Positions 8,044-17,467 of a stretch of DNA of 64,000 bases are shown piece by piece. Every line of letters begins with the position of its first letter. The stretch's first letter is position 1. Source of the stretch: Salipiger marinus (GTDB lineage Bacteria; Pseudomonadota; Alphaproteobacteria; Rhodobacterales; Rhodobacteraceae); contig NZ_FNEJ01000002.1 in NCBI RefSeq assembly GCF_900100085.1, positions 287,805-351,804 on the forward strand. The letters are read 5' to 3'. The translations under genes and the position numbers were made by a program. The notes under the pieces were generated by a model, which ran no database searches, had not been told where the DNA came from, and worked only from the letters and a program-made list of their open reading frames with translations.

Positions 8044-9141
8044 TTACTGGACGTTGGCGCCCACGACCGAATCCCAGCCGCCGACCACGGCGTCATTGTT
8101 GGCGCCCTGCTCGTCCAGCGTCGGGAAATAGGCCTGCTCATAGGCCTCGGCGGGCGGCAGCGCGTCGATCAGTTCCTGCGGGATCTTGCCATCGGCGGCC
8201 ATCGCGTTGAAGCGCGCCGGGTGGCAGTAGCCCTTCAGCCACAGGTTCTGGCCTTCGTCCGAGTAGATGTATTCCATCCACAGCTTGGCGGCGTTCGGGT
8301 GCGGCGCATGGGCCGAGATCGCCTGAACATAGACACCGGCCAGAACGCCGGTTTTCGGCACGACCACATCCACCGGCGGGTTGCCGTTCAGCGTGTCACG
8401 GGCGGCCAGCGCGTTGTAATCCCACATGATGGTGATGGGGGTGGCGCCCTGTGCCAGCGTGCCGGCCTTGCCGATGACGGGCACGAAGTTCCCGGCCTCG
8501 TTCAGCTGCTTGAAGAATTCCAGACCCTTCTCGCCCGCCTCCTGACCGGCGGCACCGCCATTGGCCATGCCCGCGGCCAGAACCGACAGGATCGCCTGGT
8601 TCGAGGCGCGCGGATCGCCAGCCAGCGCGACCGAGCCCGCATATTCCGGCTTCAGCAGATCGGACCAGTCCTCGGGGGTGGTGTCGATCAGATCCTTGTT
8701 CACCATGAAGGACATGACGCCGTAATAATCGCCATACCAGTAGCCTTCGGGATCCTTGATCGCCTCGGGGATCTCGTCCCATGTCGAGACCTTGTAGGGC
8801 TGCAGCAGCCCTTCTTCCTTGGCCTGCGGGCCGAAGGACAGCCCGATGTCCAGAACGTCGGGCGCCTGCGGGCCGGTATTGCCCTTGTTGGCGCGCACGG
8901 CTTCCAGTTCGTCGGCAGAGCCCGCATCGGGGTTCAGTTCGTTGACTTCAATCTCGGGATATTTGGCCTTGAAGCCCGCGATCACCTCGCCATAGCCGCA
9001 CCAGCTGTGCGGCAGGGCGATGGTGGTCAGCATGCCTTCTTCCATGGCGGCAGCTTCAAGCGCCGCCAGATCCTGCGCCTGCACCATGGAGGTGGTCGAC
9101 AGCAGCGCGGCAATACCCGCGAGCCAGTTCATCGATTTCAT
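8044..9141 (-). CDS. ABC transporter periplasmic substrate-binding protein (PotD/AfuA/PhnS-like)
   Basis: This 365-aa binding protein begins with a Sec signal peptide (MKSMNWLAGIAALLSTTSMVQAQ). The body is a type II periplasmic binding fold of the iron/polyamine/thiamine/aminoethylphosphonate cluster (segments YYGVMSFMVNKDLI and LWMEYIYSDEGQ). It lacks the tyrosine pair that I would expect of a clear ferric-binding protein, and I cannot name the ligand from sequence. It leads a four-gene operon with two permeases and an ATPase. A Pho-box-like double heptamer lies 72-89 bases upstream, which makes a phosphorus-containing ligand such as 2-aminoethylphosphonate a reasonable candidate. Confidence 0.82.
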   Translation of the reverse strand: MKSMNWLAGIAALLSTTSMVQAQDLAALEAAAMEEGMLTTIALPHSWCGYGEVIAGFKAKYPEIEVNELNPDAGSADELEAVRANKGNTGPQAPDVLDIGLSFGPQAKEEGLLQPYKVSTWDEIPEAIKDPEGYWYGDYYGVMSFMVNKDLIDTTPEDWSDLLKPEYAGSVALAGDPRASNQAILSVLAAGMANGGAAGQEAGEKGLEFFKQLNEAGNFVPVIGKAGTLAQGATPITIMWDYNALAARDTLNGNPPVDVVVPKTGVLAGVYVQAISAHAPHPNAAKLWMEYIYSDEGQNLWLKGYCHPARFNAMAADGKIPQELIDALPPAEAYEQAYFPTLDEQGANNDAVVGGWDSVVGANVQ

Positions 9142-9212
9142 GATAATGTCCCTTTTTCCCCGGACGCCGGTTCAGTCCCGCCCGGGCACTGTCGCGCGTT
9201 TATGCTGTTACC

Positions 9213-9230
9213 TTGACAGTCTCGTGACAG
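9213..9230 (-). promoter_or_regulatory. Candidate Pho box upstream of the ABC operon
   Basis: Read on the minus strand, CTGTCAC (9230-9224), GAGA, CTGTCAA (9219-9213) forms two heptamers repeated with an 11-base period. This is the layout and nearly the sequence of a PhoB box (CTGTCAT-N4-CTGTCAT). A TAAAC-like -10 follows about ten bases downstream, as expected for an activator that replaces the -35. It lies about 70 bases before the binding-protein start codon. Evidence is motif-level only. Confidence 0.55.
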
Positions 9231-9299
9231 AGCCAAGCCCTGCCCCGGGCAGATTTGCCCGAAATCTGCAAGCTTGCAACAAAAGCCTTTGGGGCGCGC

Positions 9300-9323
9300 G
9301 GCGCCGGAGCGGGATCCGGCGCC
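9300..9323 (-). terminator. Probable terminator hairpin of the class V aminotransferase gene
   Basis: GGCGCCGGA (9300-9308) pairs with TCCGGCGCC (9315-9323) around a 6-base loop, 11 bases beyond the aminotransferase stop. A short T-stretch appears only about 15-20 bases further on in the minus direction, so termination strength is uncertain. Confidence 0.45.
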
Positions 9324-9334
9324 GGGGAACAGGG

Positions 9335-10807
9335 TCAGGCGGCGGGGCGGGCGTGGAAGCGGGCGGTGACCGGGCAGGCCTCGTAATCCTTTGCCAGCGT
9401 GTCGGCCCGCGCCGCCAGATCGCAGAGCGCCGACAGGATCGCCTCCACCTGCGCGTCGCTGTGGCAGTAGCTGAGGTTCAGCCGGGTCCAGCCGGGTTTG
9501 GCCAGTTCCTCCCCCGCCGCGAGCCGCGCGATCAGCGCCCCGGAGGCGGGCGCGTCCAGCCCCATCAGCCGATGCGCATAGGGGCCCGCGCAGGCACAGC
9601 CGCCCCGCGCCTGTACGCCGTAATGATCCGACAGCATCCGTGTCACCAGCTGGTGATGTACCCGCCCCGAGGCGCCGTGGATCTGGAAGGAAAAGATCGG
9701 CAGACCCCGCCGCCCTTCGGGCGCGCCCATCAGCTGCAAGCCCGGGAGCGCGCCCAGACGGTCCAGCGCGCGGGCCCGCAGCGTTTCTTCGCGCGCGTGG
9801 ATGGTGTCGGTGCCCACGGCGGCCTTGACCAGCAGCGCCAGCGCCGCGCGGATGTCGGCGATGACGTTGGGGGTGCCCGCCTCCTCGCGCGCTTCGACCC
9901 GGGGCGAATAGATGTGATCCCATGGCGACACGAAAGACACCGTGCCGCCGCCCGGCGCGGTGGGCCGCGTCGTCTGGACCAGCGTGTCGCGGATCACCGC
10001 CAGCCCCGAAGCTCCCGGCCCGCCCGGAAACTTGTGCGGCGACAGCACGATGGCATCCTTCTGCGCGTCGGGCGCGGGCGACATGTCCATCGCCACATAG
10101 GGCCCGGCGCAGGCGTAATCCCAGACCGCCAGCGCGCCCTCAGCCTTCAGCGCGCGGGTCACCGCATCCACATCGGTCAGCAGCCCGGTGACGTTGGACG
10201 CCGCCGAAAACGCCCCCACCACCAGATCGGCGCCCTTGGTCTGCGCCAGCGCCTGAGCCAGCGCGTCCATGTCCACGCCGCCTTCCGCCGCTTCGGGAAT
10301 CTCCGCCACCTGCGCGCCGCTTTCGCGCCATGGCAGGATGTTGGAATGATGCTCGTAAGGGCCGATCAGCACGCGGATATCTTCGCCTGCCGCCACCCGG
10401 TCGCGCAGGCGCAGCAGGCCCACGATGCGGTTGATGCCCGCCGTGGCACCATTGCCCGCAAAGATCACATGGCAGCCGGGTCCCGCGTTCAGCTCGCGCG
10501 CAATGATGCCGCGCGCCTCTTCGCGCATCCGGGTGATGGCGCGCCCGCAATGCGACGCCTCGGTATGGCTGTTGGCATAGATGGGCAGGATTTCGGTCAT
10601 CACGAACTCTTCGACCTGCCGCAGCGCCCGCCCCGAGGCGGTGTAATCGGCATAGATCATCCGTTTCGTGCCGAAGGGCGTGTCGAAGTCCATCCCTTCG
10701 CCGATCAGACCGGCGCGCAGCGCCGCCAGCGGATCGCCCTGCCGCATCGCAAGGGCAAAGCGGCCAAGGGCGGTGGTCTGCGTGAAGGTGGCGCGGTCAT
10801 TCGGCAT
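9335..10807 (-). CDS. Class V aminotransferase / cysteine-desulfurase-like PLP enzyme
   Basis: The 490-aa protein is a fold-type I PLP enzyme. The Schiff-base lysine is K259 in SPHKFPGG, with D230 (AVWDYA) positioned to bind the pyridine nitrogen. A conserved ARGGCACAGPY segment near residue 400 resembles the active-site loop of cysteine desulfurases, with two cysteines. At 490 residues it is longer than SufS or IscS (about 400), and no suf or isc genes are nearby, so I would not call it SufS. The flanking ABC operon is transcribed the same way but is separated by almost 200 bases with its own regulatory site. The amino-acid substrate is unknown. Confidence 0.75.
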   Translation of the reverse strand: MPNDRATFTQTTALGRFALAMRQGDPLAALRAGLIGEGMDFDTPFGTKRMIYADYTASGRALRQVEEFVMTEILPIYANSHTEASHCGRAITRMREEARGIIARELNAGPGCHVIFAGNGATAGINRIVGLLRLRDRVAAGEDIRVLIGPYEHHSNILPWRESGAQVAEIPEAAEGGVDMDALAQALAQTKGADLVVGAFSAASNVTGLLTDVDAVTRALKAEGALAVWDYACAGPYVAMDMSPAPDAQKDAIVLSPHKFPGGPGASGLAVIRDTLVQTTRPTAPGGGTVSFVSPWDHIYSPRVEAREEAGTPNVIADIRAALALLVKAAVGTDTIHAREETLRARALDRLGALPGLQLMGAPEGRRGLPIFSFQIHGASGRVHHQLVTRMLSDHYGVQARGGCACAGPYAHRLMGLDAPASGALIARLAAGEELAKPGWTRLNLSYCHSDAQVEAILSALCDLAARADTLAKDYEACPVTARFHARPAA

Positions 10808-10950
10808 GTCGGGCTCCGGTCCTGCGGTCTGTGCGCGGACAGGTTATCCCGATGAAAGCGCCAAAACCTCACCTTCCTCACCGTGATCTGCGCAGAAACG
10901 GGTCATCTGATAGACACCGCCGCCCCTGCGCAGATCTTTTTCTTATGCCC

Positions 10951-12036
<1,086 letters not shown>

Positions 12037-12041
12037 GGGCG

Positions 12042-12944
12042 TCATCCTTTGACCGAACCGGCGGTAAGCCCGCGGATGAAATATTTCCCGGCGACGATGT
12101 AAACCAGCAGCGTCGGCAGGGCCGCGATGATCGCGGCGGCCATGTCGACATTGTAGGCTTTGACGCCGGTGGTGGAGTTGACGATGTTGTTCAGCGCCAC
12201 GGTGACGGGCTGGGTGCCGGCCGAGCTGAAGGACACGCCGAACAGGAAGTCGTTCCAGATCTGGGTGAACTGCCAGATGACCGAGACCACGAGGATCGGC
12301 AGCGACAGCGGCATGAAGATGGCAAAGAAGATGCGGAAGAACCCCGCCCCGTCCACCTTGGCCGCCTTCACCAGTTCCGACGGGATGGTGACGTAGTAGT
12401 TGCGGAAGAACAGCGTGGTGAAGCCGATGCCATAGATGACATGGACAAAGATCAGCCCCGGGATGGTGCCCGCGATGCCCATCAGCCCCAGCAGCCGCGC
12501 CATGGGCAGCAGCACCACCTGAAACGGGATGAAGCAGCCGAACAGCATCAGCGAGAAGATGATGTTTGCGCCACGGAACCGCCACTGCGCCACGACATAG
12601 CCGTTGAGCGCCCCCACCACGGTGGAGATCAGCACGGCGGGCACCGCCAGCAGCACGGAGTTCCAGAAATAGGGCCGCAGGCCTTCGCACTGGATGCCGG
12701 TGCAGGCGCCGGACCACGCGGTGCGCCACGCTTCGAAGGTGATGTCGCGCGGCAGGGCCACAAGGCTGCCGGAGCGGATTTCATCAAGGCTTTTCAGCGA
12801 GGTGGTGACCATCACGAAAAGCGGCAACAGATAATAAAGCGCAAAGAGGCAGAGCAGGAGGTAAAGCCCCCAGCGCAGCGCGATGCGCCCGGCCCCGCGA
12901 CGGGGGCGCGCGGCGGGGGTGGCGGAAGCTGCAAGATCAGTCAT
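12042..12944 (-). CDS. Sugar ABC transporter permease (MalG-like)
   Basis: This 300-aa CUT1 permease has about six membrane helices and the EAA loop ELVKAAKVDGAGFFRIFFAI. The cytoplasmic N-terminus is arginine-rich. Its start overlaps the stop of the MalF-like permease by 8 bases, indicating coupled translation. With the preceding gene it forms the transmembrane heterodimer. Confidence 0.9.
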   Translation of the reverse strand: MTDLAASATPAARPRRGAGRIALRWGLYLLLCLFALYYLLPLFVMVTTSLKSLDEIRSGSLVALPRDITFEAWRTAWSGACTGIQCEGLRPYFWNSVLLAVPAVLISTVVGALNGYVVAQWRFRGANIIFSLMLFGCFIPFQVVLLPMARLLGLMGIAGTIPGLIFVHVIYGIGFTTLFFRNYYVTIPSELVKAAKVDGAGFFRIFFAIFMPLSLPILVVSVIWQFTQIWNDFLFGVSFSSAGTQPVTVALNNIVNSTTGVKAYNVDMAAAIIAALPTLLVYIVAGKYFIRGLTAGSVKG

Positions 12945-13809
12945 TCTTCGCCCTCAGTTCGGAATAGAGGTAAGGCACCACGATCGCGAAGACGACGAGC
13001 ATCATGATCATGGCAGAGCTTGCCGCCTGACCGATGTCGCCGCGGGAAAAGGCCATGGCATACATGTAGGTGGCGGGCAGATCGGTGGCATAGCCGGGGC
13101 CGCCCCCGGTCAGCGCGATGACCAGATCGAAGCTCTTGATCGCGAGGTGCGACAGCACGATGAAGGCCGACAGGAAGATCGGCGCCATCGACGGGATGAT
13201 GATGGCCGAATAGATGCGCCATGTGGGGATGCCGTCCACCTGCGCGGCCTTGATGATCTCGCCGTCGACGGAGCGGAGCCCGGCAAGGAACAGCGCCATC
13301 ACGAAGCCGGAGCTTTGCCAGATCGCGGCCAGCACGATGGTGTAGATGGCGAAATCGGGGTTCACCAGCCAGTCGAAGGTGAAGCTTTCGAAGCCCCAAC
13401 CGCGCACCGTCGCCTCGATCCCCAGACCGGGGTTGAGGATCCATTTCCACGCGGTGCCGGTGACGATCATCGACAGGGCCATGGGGTAAAGATAGATGGT
13501 GCGGATCGCGCCTTCGATGCGGATGCGCTGGTCCAGCAGGATGGCCAGCGCCAGCCCCAGCACCATGGCGATGCCGATGAACAGTGCCCCGAACAGGAAC
13601 AGGTTGTTCATCGCGGTGTCCCAGCGCGGGCTGGCGAACAGCCGCTCATACTGGATCACGCCGTCCAGATCATAGCGCGGCAGCAGCTTTGACCGGGTGA
13701 AACTGACCCACGCCGTCCATGCGATGAAGCCATAGACAAAGATCAGCACGGCGATGAACGAGGGGGCAAGCACCATCTTGGGCAGATGGGTCTCGAACCA
13801 TTTGGTCAT
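12937..13809 (-). CDS. Sugar ABC transporter permease (MalF-like)
   Basis: A 290-aa CUT1 permease with about six membrane segments and the EAA loop EIIKAAQVDGIPTWRIYSAI. It directly follows the binding-protein gene after a 66-base gap that contains an intrinsic-terminator-like hairpin, so its expression is probably a fraction of that of the binding protein. It overlaps the next permease by 8 bases. Confidence 0.9.
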   Translation of the reverse strand: MTKWFETHLPKMVLAPSFIAVLIFVYGFIAWTAWVSFTRSKLLPRYDLDGVIQYERLFASPRWDTAMNNLFLFGALFIGIAMVLGLALAILLDQRIRIEGAIRTIYLYPMALSMIVTGTAWKWILNPGLGIEATVRGWGFESFTFDWLVNPDFAIYTIVLAAIWQSSGFVMALFLAGLRSVDGEIIKAAQVDGIPTWRIYSAIIIPSMAPIFLSAFIVLSHLAIKSFDLVIALTGGGPGYATDLPATYMYAMAFSRGDIGQAASSAMIMMLVVFAIVVPYLYSELRAKND

Positions 13810-13822
13810 TGTCGGTCCTCCG

Positions 13823-13852
13823 AAAAAACCCCGCCCCCGGAACGGGGGCGGG
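13823..13852 (-). terminator. Intrinsic (partial) terminator between sugar-binding protein and permeases
   Basis: A 10-bp perfect stem (CCCGCCCCCG 13830-13839 with CGGGGGCGGG 13843-13852, 3-base loop) is followed on the minus strand by six Ts (plus-strand A run 13823-13828). It has every element of a Rho-independent terminator but sits inside an operon, so partial read-through is the likely purpose, giving binding protein in excess. Confidence 0.75.
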
Positions 13853-13875
13853 ACGGGCGCGCCAGACGCGCGGAC

Positions 13876-15120
13876 TTACATGGAGTTGGCGACGGCGTCG
13901 GTGAGCATCTTCACCGCGTCTTCGGACGACATGTCGGAGTTGAAATGCGCGGTCACCACATCGGTGATCGCCCCGGCCTGCGCCCCGCGCAGCGCCATGC
14001 CATGCGCATAGGAGGGCAGCAGCGCGCCGCTGTCGGCGCTTGCGGTCATGTCTTCGGAGGATTTCTGCGCGCACATGTCGAAGTCATCCAGCGCGACATC
14101 GGTGCGGGCGGGGATGGAGCCCTTGTTCAGGTTGAACACTTCCTGAAAGTTCGGGCCCATGATCAGCTTGGCCAGCAGGTCCTGACCGGCGATCTTGTCC
14201 TCGCCTTCCACGGTGAACATGGCGAAGCTGTCGACGTTGTAAAGGAAGCCGTCCCCGGGGGTGGAGCCGCAGAGGAAATCCTCGCCCGGCACCTTGCCTG
14301 CGGCGATGAATTCGCCCTTGGCCCAGTCGCCCATGATCTGGAATGCCGCTTCGCCATTCATCACCATGGCGGTGGCAAGGTTCCAGTCGCGGCCCGAGAA
14401 GTTGTCATCGACAAAGCCGCGCATGGTGCGCATCTGGTCGAACACCTGCACCATCGTGTCGGACCCCAGCGCCTCGGGGTCGAGATCGATCAGCGCCGAC
14501 CGGAAGAACTCCGGCCCGCCAAGGCCCAACACCACGGTTTCGAACACGGTGGCGTCCTGCCACGACTGCCCGCCATGGGCGAGCGGGATCACCCCGGCTG
14601 CCTGCAGCTTTTCGGCGGCGGCGTTGAATTCGTCCCATGTGGTGGGCATCTCGATGCCGTTCTGCTCCAGCAGGTCGGCATTGGCCCAGATCCAGTCCAC
14701 GCGGTGCACGTTCACCGGTGCGGCACACCAGGTGCCTTCGCATTTCATGTGCTCGGCCAGCGCCTCGGGCAGCAGGTCGCCCCAGCCTTCGGCCTCGGCC
14801 ACGCCGGAAATGTCGGCGAGCACACCTTCTTCATACCATTCCTGAATGGCCGGGCCCTTCAGCTGCACCGCCGTGGGGGCGTTGCCGGACAGGACACGGG
14901 CCCGCAGCGCGGTCATCGCCGCGTCGCCGCCACCGCCCGCCACCGGCATGTCGGTCCATGTGCCGCCATTGTCGGCGAATTCCTGCTGCAGCACGGCCAC
15001 GGATTTGGCCTCGCCGCCCGAGGTCCACCAATGCAGCACCTCTGCCTGAGGCTCGGCAAGGGCCGTTCCGGCCAGCAGAAGAGACACCGCCGAAGCGGTC
15101 GCAAATGTCGTATGTTTCAT
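13876..15120 (-). CDS. Sugar ABC transporter substrate-binding protein (GtsA-like)
   Basis: The 414-aa protein has a signal peptide (cleavage after GTALA) and a CUT1 binding-protein body. The segment LHWWTSGGEAKSVAVLQQ and the glycine run VAGGGGDAAMTAL strongly recall glucose/mannose-binding proteins such as Pseudomonas GtsA, by memory of that family. It is the first gene of a binding protein, permease, permease, ATPase operon, and is divergent from a two-component system, an arrangement also seen next to gtsABCD in pseudomonads. Glucose or a related monosaccharide is the best guess for the ligand. Confidence 0.87.
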   Translation of the reverse strand: MKHTTFATASAVSLLLAGTALAEPQAEVLHWWTSGGEAKSVAVLQQEFADNGGTWTDMPVAGGGGDAAMTALRARVLSGNAPTAVQLKGPAIQEWYEEGVLADISGVAEAEGWGDLLPEALAEHMKCEGTWCAAPVNVHRVDWIWANADLLEQNGIEMPTTWDEFNAAAEKLQAAGVIPLAHGGQSWQDATVFETVVLGLGGPEFFRSALIDLDPEALGSDTMVQVFDQMRTMRGFVDDNFSGRDWNLATAMVMNGEAAFQIMGDWAKGEFIAAGKVPGEDFLCGSTPGDGFLYNVDSFAMFTVEGEDKIAGQDLLAKLIMGPNFQEVFNLNKGSIPARTDVALDDFDMCAQKSSEDMTASADSGALLPSYAHGMALRGAQAGAITDVVTAHFNSDMSSEDAVKMLTDAVANSM

Positions 15121-15236
15121 GATCTTGTCCTCCCAAGACAGCCGCCGGCAAGGCGGCGGTGCGGCAAAGAGTGCGTCAGCCGCCGGGCTTTGCGCAACTG
15201 TCGCGGCGGAGGGCTTGCCTTTTTTGTCGGCAGTTC

Positions 15237-15252
15237 TGTTACATCTTGTTAC
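15237..15252. promoter_or_regulatory. Direct repeat TGTTAC with 10-bp period (candidate response-regulator site)
   Basis: TGTTAC occurs at 15237-15242 and again at 15247-15252, exactly one helical turn apart, in the intergenic space between the sugar-binding-protein gene and the response-regulator gene. OmpR-family regulators bind tandem hexamers or heptamers at 10-11 bp spacing, so this could be an autoregulatory site that also controls the transporter. Confidence 0.45.
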
Positions 15253-15269
15253 CTAGACGTGACCCCGCC

Positions 15270-16016
15270 ATGCCCCGGAGCCTGCCCGTGACCATTCCCC
15301 GCCTGCTGGTTGTCGACGATGACGAGGACATGCGGTCCATGATGACCCGTTTTCTGCACCGCAGCGGCTTTGCCGCCCTGCCCGCCGGGACCGAGGCCGA
15401 GATTCGCGCCCATCTGGAGGCGGGGCGGATCGACCTGATCCTGCTGGACGTGATGCTGGGTGATGAAAACGGCACCGAGATCTGCGCAAGGCTGCGCCGC
15501 GATCAGGACGTGCCGGTGATCTTCGTCTCGGCGCTGTCCGCCGATCACCAGCGCATGGCGGGCTATGAGGTGGGGGCGGATGATTACATCGCGAAGCCCT
15601 TCAACCCCGATCTGCTGATCGCGCGGGTGCGCGCCGTGCTGCACCGGGCGCAGCGCACGCCCTCGCTGGCCTATCGGCGGCGCACCGAAACCTACCGTTT
15701 CGCGGGCTGGGTCTATGACGCGCGGCGCGACGAGGTGCGCTCGCCCGAAGGCTTCGAGGTGGCGCTGTCGCGGCGCGAGACGGCGCTGCTGAAGGTGCTG
15801 CTGGCCAATCCGCGCATCCCGCTGACGCGGGAGGAGATCGCGGCGGCGCTGGATGTGGCCGGAGACGGGACCGACCAGCCGGGCCGCGCCATCGACGTGC
15901 TGGTGGGCCGCCTGCGCGGCAAGATCGAACGCAACCCGCGCGATCCGCAGCTTCTGCGCACCGAACGCGGGCTGGGCTATGTTCTGGCGACAGACGTGAC
16001 CACGGAGGAGGCGTGA
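15270..16016 (+). CDS. OmpR-family response regulator
   Basis: The 248-aa regulator has a receiver domain with acidic pocket DDDED (16-20), phospho-acceptor D60 (LILLDVML) and K109 (YIAKPF), followed by a winged-helix DNA-binding domain (residues about 145-245, ending RTERGLGYVL). The start is uncertain: ATG 15270 has a weak ribosome site, while GTG 15285 has GGAG seven bases upstream. Its last codon overlaps the GTG start of the kinase gene. It probably controls the divergent sugar transporter, in the manner of GltR of pseudomonads; that link is inference. Confidence 0.9.
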   Translation: MPRSLPVTIPRLLVVDDDEDMRSMMTRFLHRSGFAALPAGTEAEIRAHLEAGRIDLILLDVMLGDENGTEICARLRRDQDVPVIFVSALSADHQRMAGYEVGADDYIAKPFNPDLLIARVRAVLHRAQRTPSLAYRRRTETYRFAGWVYDARRDEVRSPEGFEVALSRRETALLKVLLANPRIPLTREEIAAALDVAGDGTDQPGRAIDVLVGRLRGKIERNPRDPQLLRTERGLGYVLATDVTTEEA

Positions 16017-17467
16017 CCCCGCCCCGCCCCGGGCTGCGGCTGCGCAGCATCGGCATGATCTGGGTGGCGCTGGCCTTCGGTCTGGGGCTGGGGGCGGCGC
16101 TGCTGTGGCTGGGCTCCGCCAATGCGTGGCGGGCCTATCTCGCGCGAGCGGAAATCGGCGGCATCGCCACATGGGAAAGCCTGCGCCACGGCACCACCCC
16201 GCCCGCAGGGGTCATCATCAGCCCCCTGCCCCCCGAGCTTGTCGCCTTGGCCGAAACGGGCGCCTTTGCCCGCCTGCCCGGCGCGCCGCAGCCTGCCTAT
16301 GTCACGCAGGTCAGCATCCGCCCCGAGGTGCCCGGCACCCCGGCGGGCGAGGCGCTGAGCCTTGCCATCGTGTCGGACAGCCTGCGCTATCCGGTGGCGG
16401 CGCTGGACGCGGCGGGGGCGCATGGCGCGGCAGAGAAATTTGGCCGGGTCACCCGGCTGCTGGCCAGCTTCTGCAGCGAACCGGTGCTGTTTTCGCGCAC
16501 GCCGGACGGGCTGTGGACGCGCATCGACGGGCGCGCGGTCTGGGGCTGCGGGGCGGCACCGGGCGATTACCGGCTGGTCGGCGCGCTGGGGGCGGTGCTG
16601 GCGCTGGCGGGGCTGCTGAGCCATGTCGCCCGCGTCACCGGCGGGTTCGAGATCTTTGCCCGCAGCCTTATGGGGCGCCGCCGTCTGGGCGGGCCGGACA
16701 GTTACGAGGCCGAAGGACCGGAGGAGCTGCGCGAGATCGTGGCGGCGGTGAACGCGCATCTGGAATCCGAACGCGCCGCGCTGTCGCAGCGGCTGACGGT
16801 GCTGTCCGGGGTCAGCCATGATCTGGGCACCCCCGCCACCCGGCTGCGCCTGCGCACGGCGCTGATCGAGGATGACGCGCTGCGCGCCCGGTTCGAGACC
16901 GACATCGACCGCATGACCGGCATGATCGAAAGCGTGCTGACCTACACCCGGTCGGAACTGAGTGTGGAGGTGCCGCGCGCGCTGTCGCTGTCGGCGCTTC
17001 TTGATGCGCTGGTGGCCGATTATCAGGACATGGGCCGCCCGGTCGACCTGCTGCCTGCCGAGCCCATCGTGGTGCGGGGCGGGCGGTCGCTGTTCATGTC
17101 GCGCGCGGGCGAAGGATCGCTGCCCGAGGCGCGGCGCGTGCTGGTGGTGGCGCGCCCCGTGTCGCTGCAGCGCGCGGTGTCGAACCTTGTGGACAATGCG
17201 CTGAAATATGGCCGCCGCGCCCATGTCGGGCTGGAGGCCCATGCCGACAGCGCCATCATCACCGTGGAGGATGAGGGCCCCGGCGATCCCGCCGAGATCG
17301 AGGCGCTGATCGCGCCCTTCCGCCGCGGGCCGAACGCGGCCACGGCGGAAGGGTTCGGGCTGGGTCTGACCATCGTGGCCGCCGTGGCCGAACAGCATGG
17401 CGGGCGGCTGACCTTCGACCGCGGCGCGCGCGGGCTATGCGCCCGGCTGGAGATCGCCCGCAGCTGA
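16013..17467 (+). CDS. Two-component sensor histidine kinase
   Basis: The 484-aa kinase starts with GTG overlapping the regulator's TGA by four bases. It has a membrane helix at about 17-37, a periplasmic sensor region to about 187, a second helix at 188-206, a HAMP-like linker, H-box histidine H269 (GVSHDLGTP), N-box SNLVDNALKYG, and G-boxes VEDEGPGDP and GFGLGLTIV. It should phosphorylate the preceding regulator. The periplasmic region (about 150 residues) could sense the transported sugar or its oxidation product. Its 3' end overlaps the convergent peptidase gene by 33 bases. Confidence 0.92.
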   Translation: MTPPRPGLRLRSIGMIWVALAFGLGLGAALLWLGSANAWRAYLARAEIGGIATWESLRHGTTPPAGVIISPLPPELVALAETGAFARLPGAPQPAYVTQVSIRPEVPGTPAGEALSLAIVSDSLRYPVAALDAAGAHGAAEKFGRVTRLLASFCSEPVLFSRTPDGLWTRIDGRAVWGCGAAPGDYRLVGALGAVLALAGLLSHVARVTGGFEIFARSLMGRRRLGGPDSYEAEGPEELREIVAAVNAHLESERAALSQRLTVLSGVSHDLGTPATRLRLRTALIEDDALRARFETDIDRMTGMIESVLTYTRSELSVEVPRALSLSALLDALVADYQDMGRPVDLLPAEPIVVRGGRSLFMSRAGEGSLPEARRVLVVARPVSLQRAVSNLVDNALKYGRRAHVGLEAHADSAIITVEDEGPGDPAEIEALIAPFRRGPNAATAEGFGLGLTIVAAVAEQHGGRLTFDRGARGLCARLEIARS

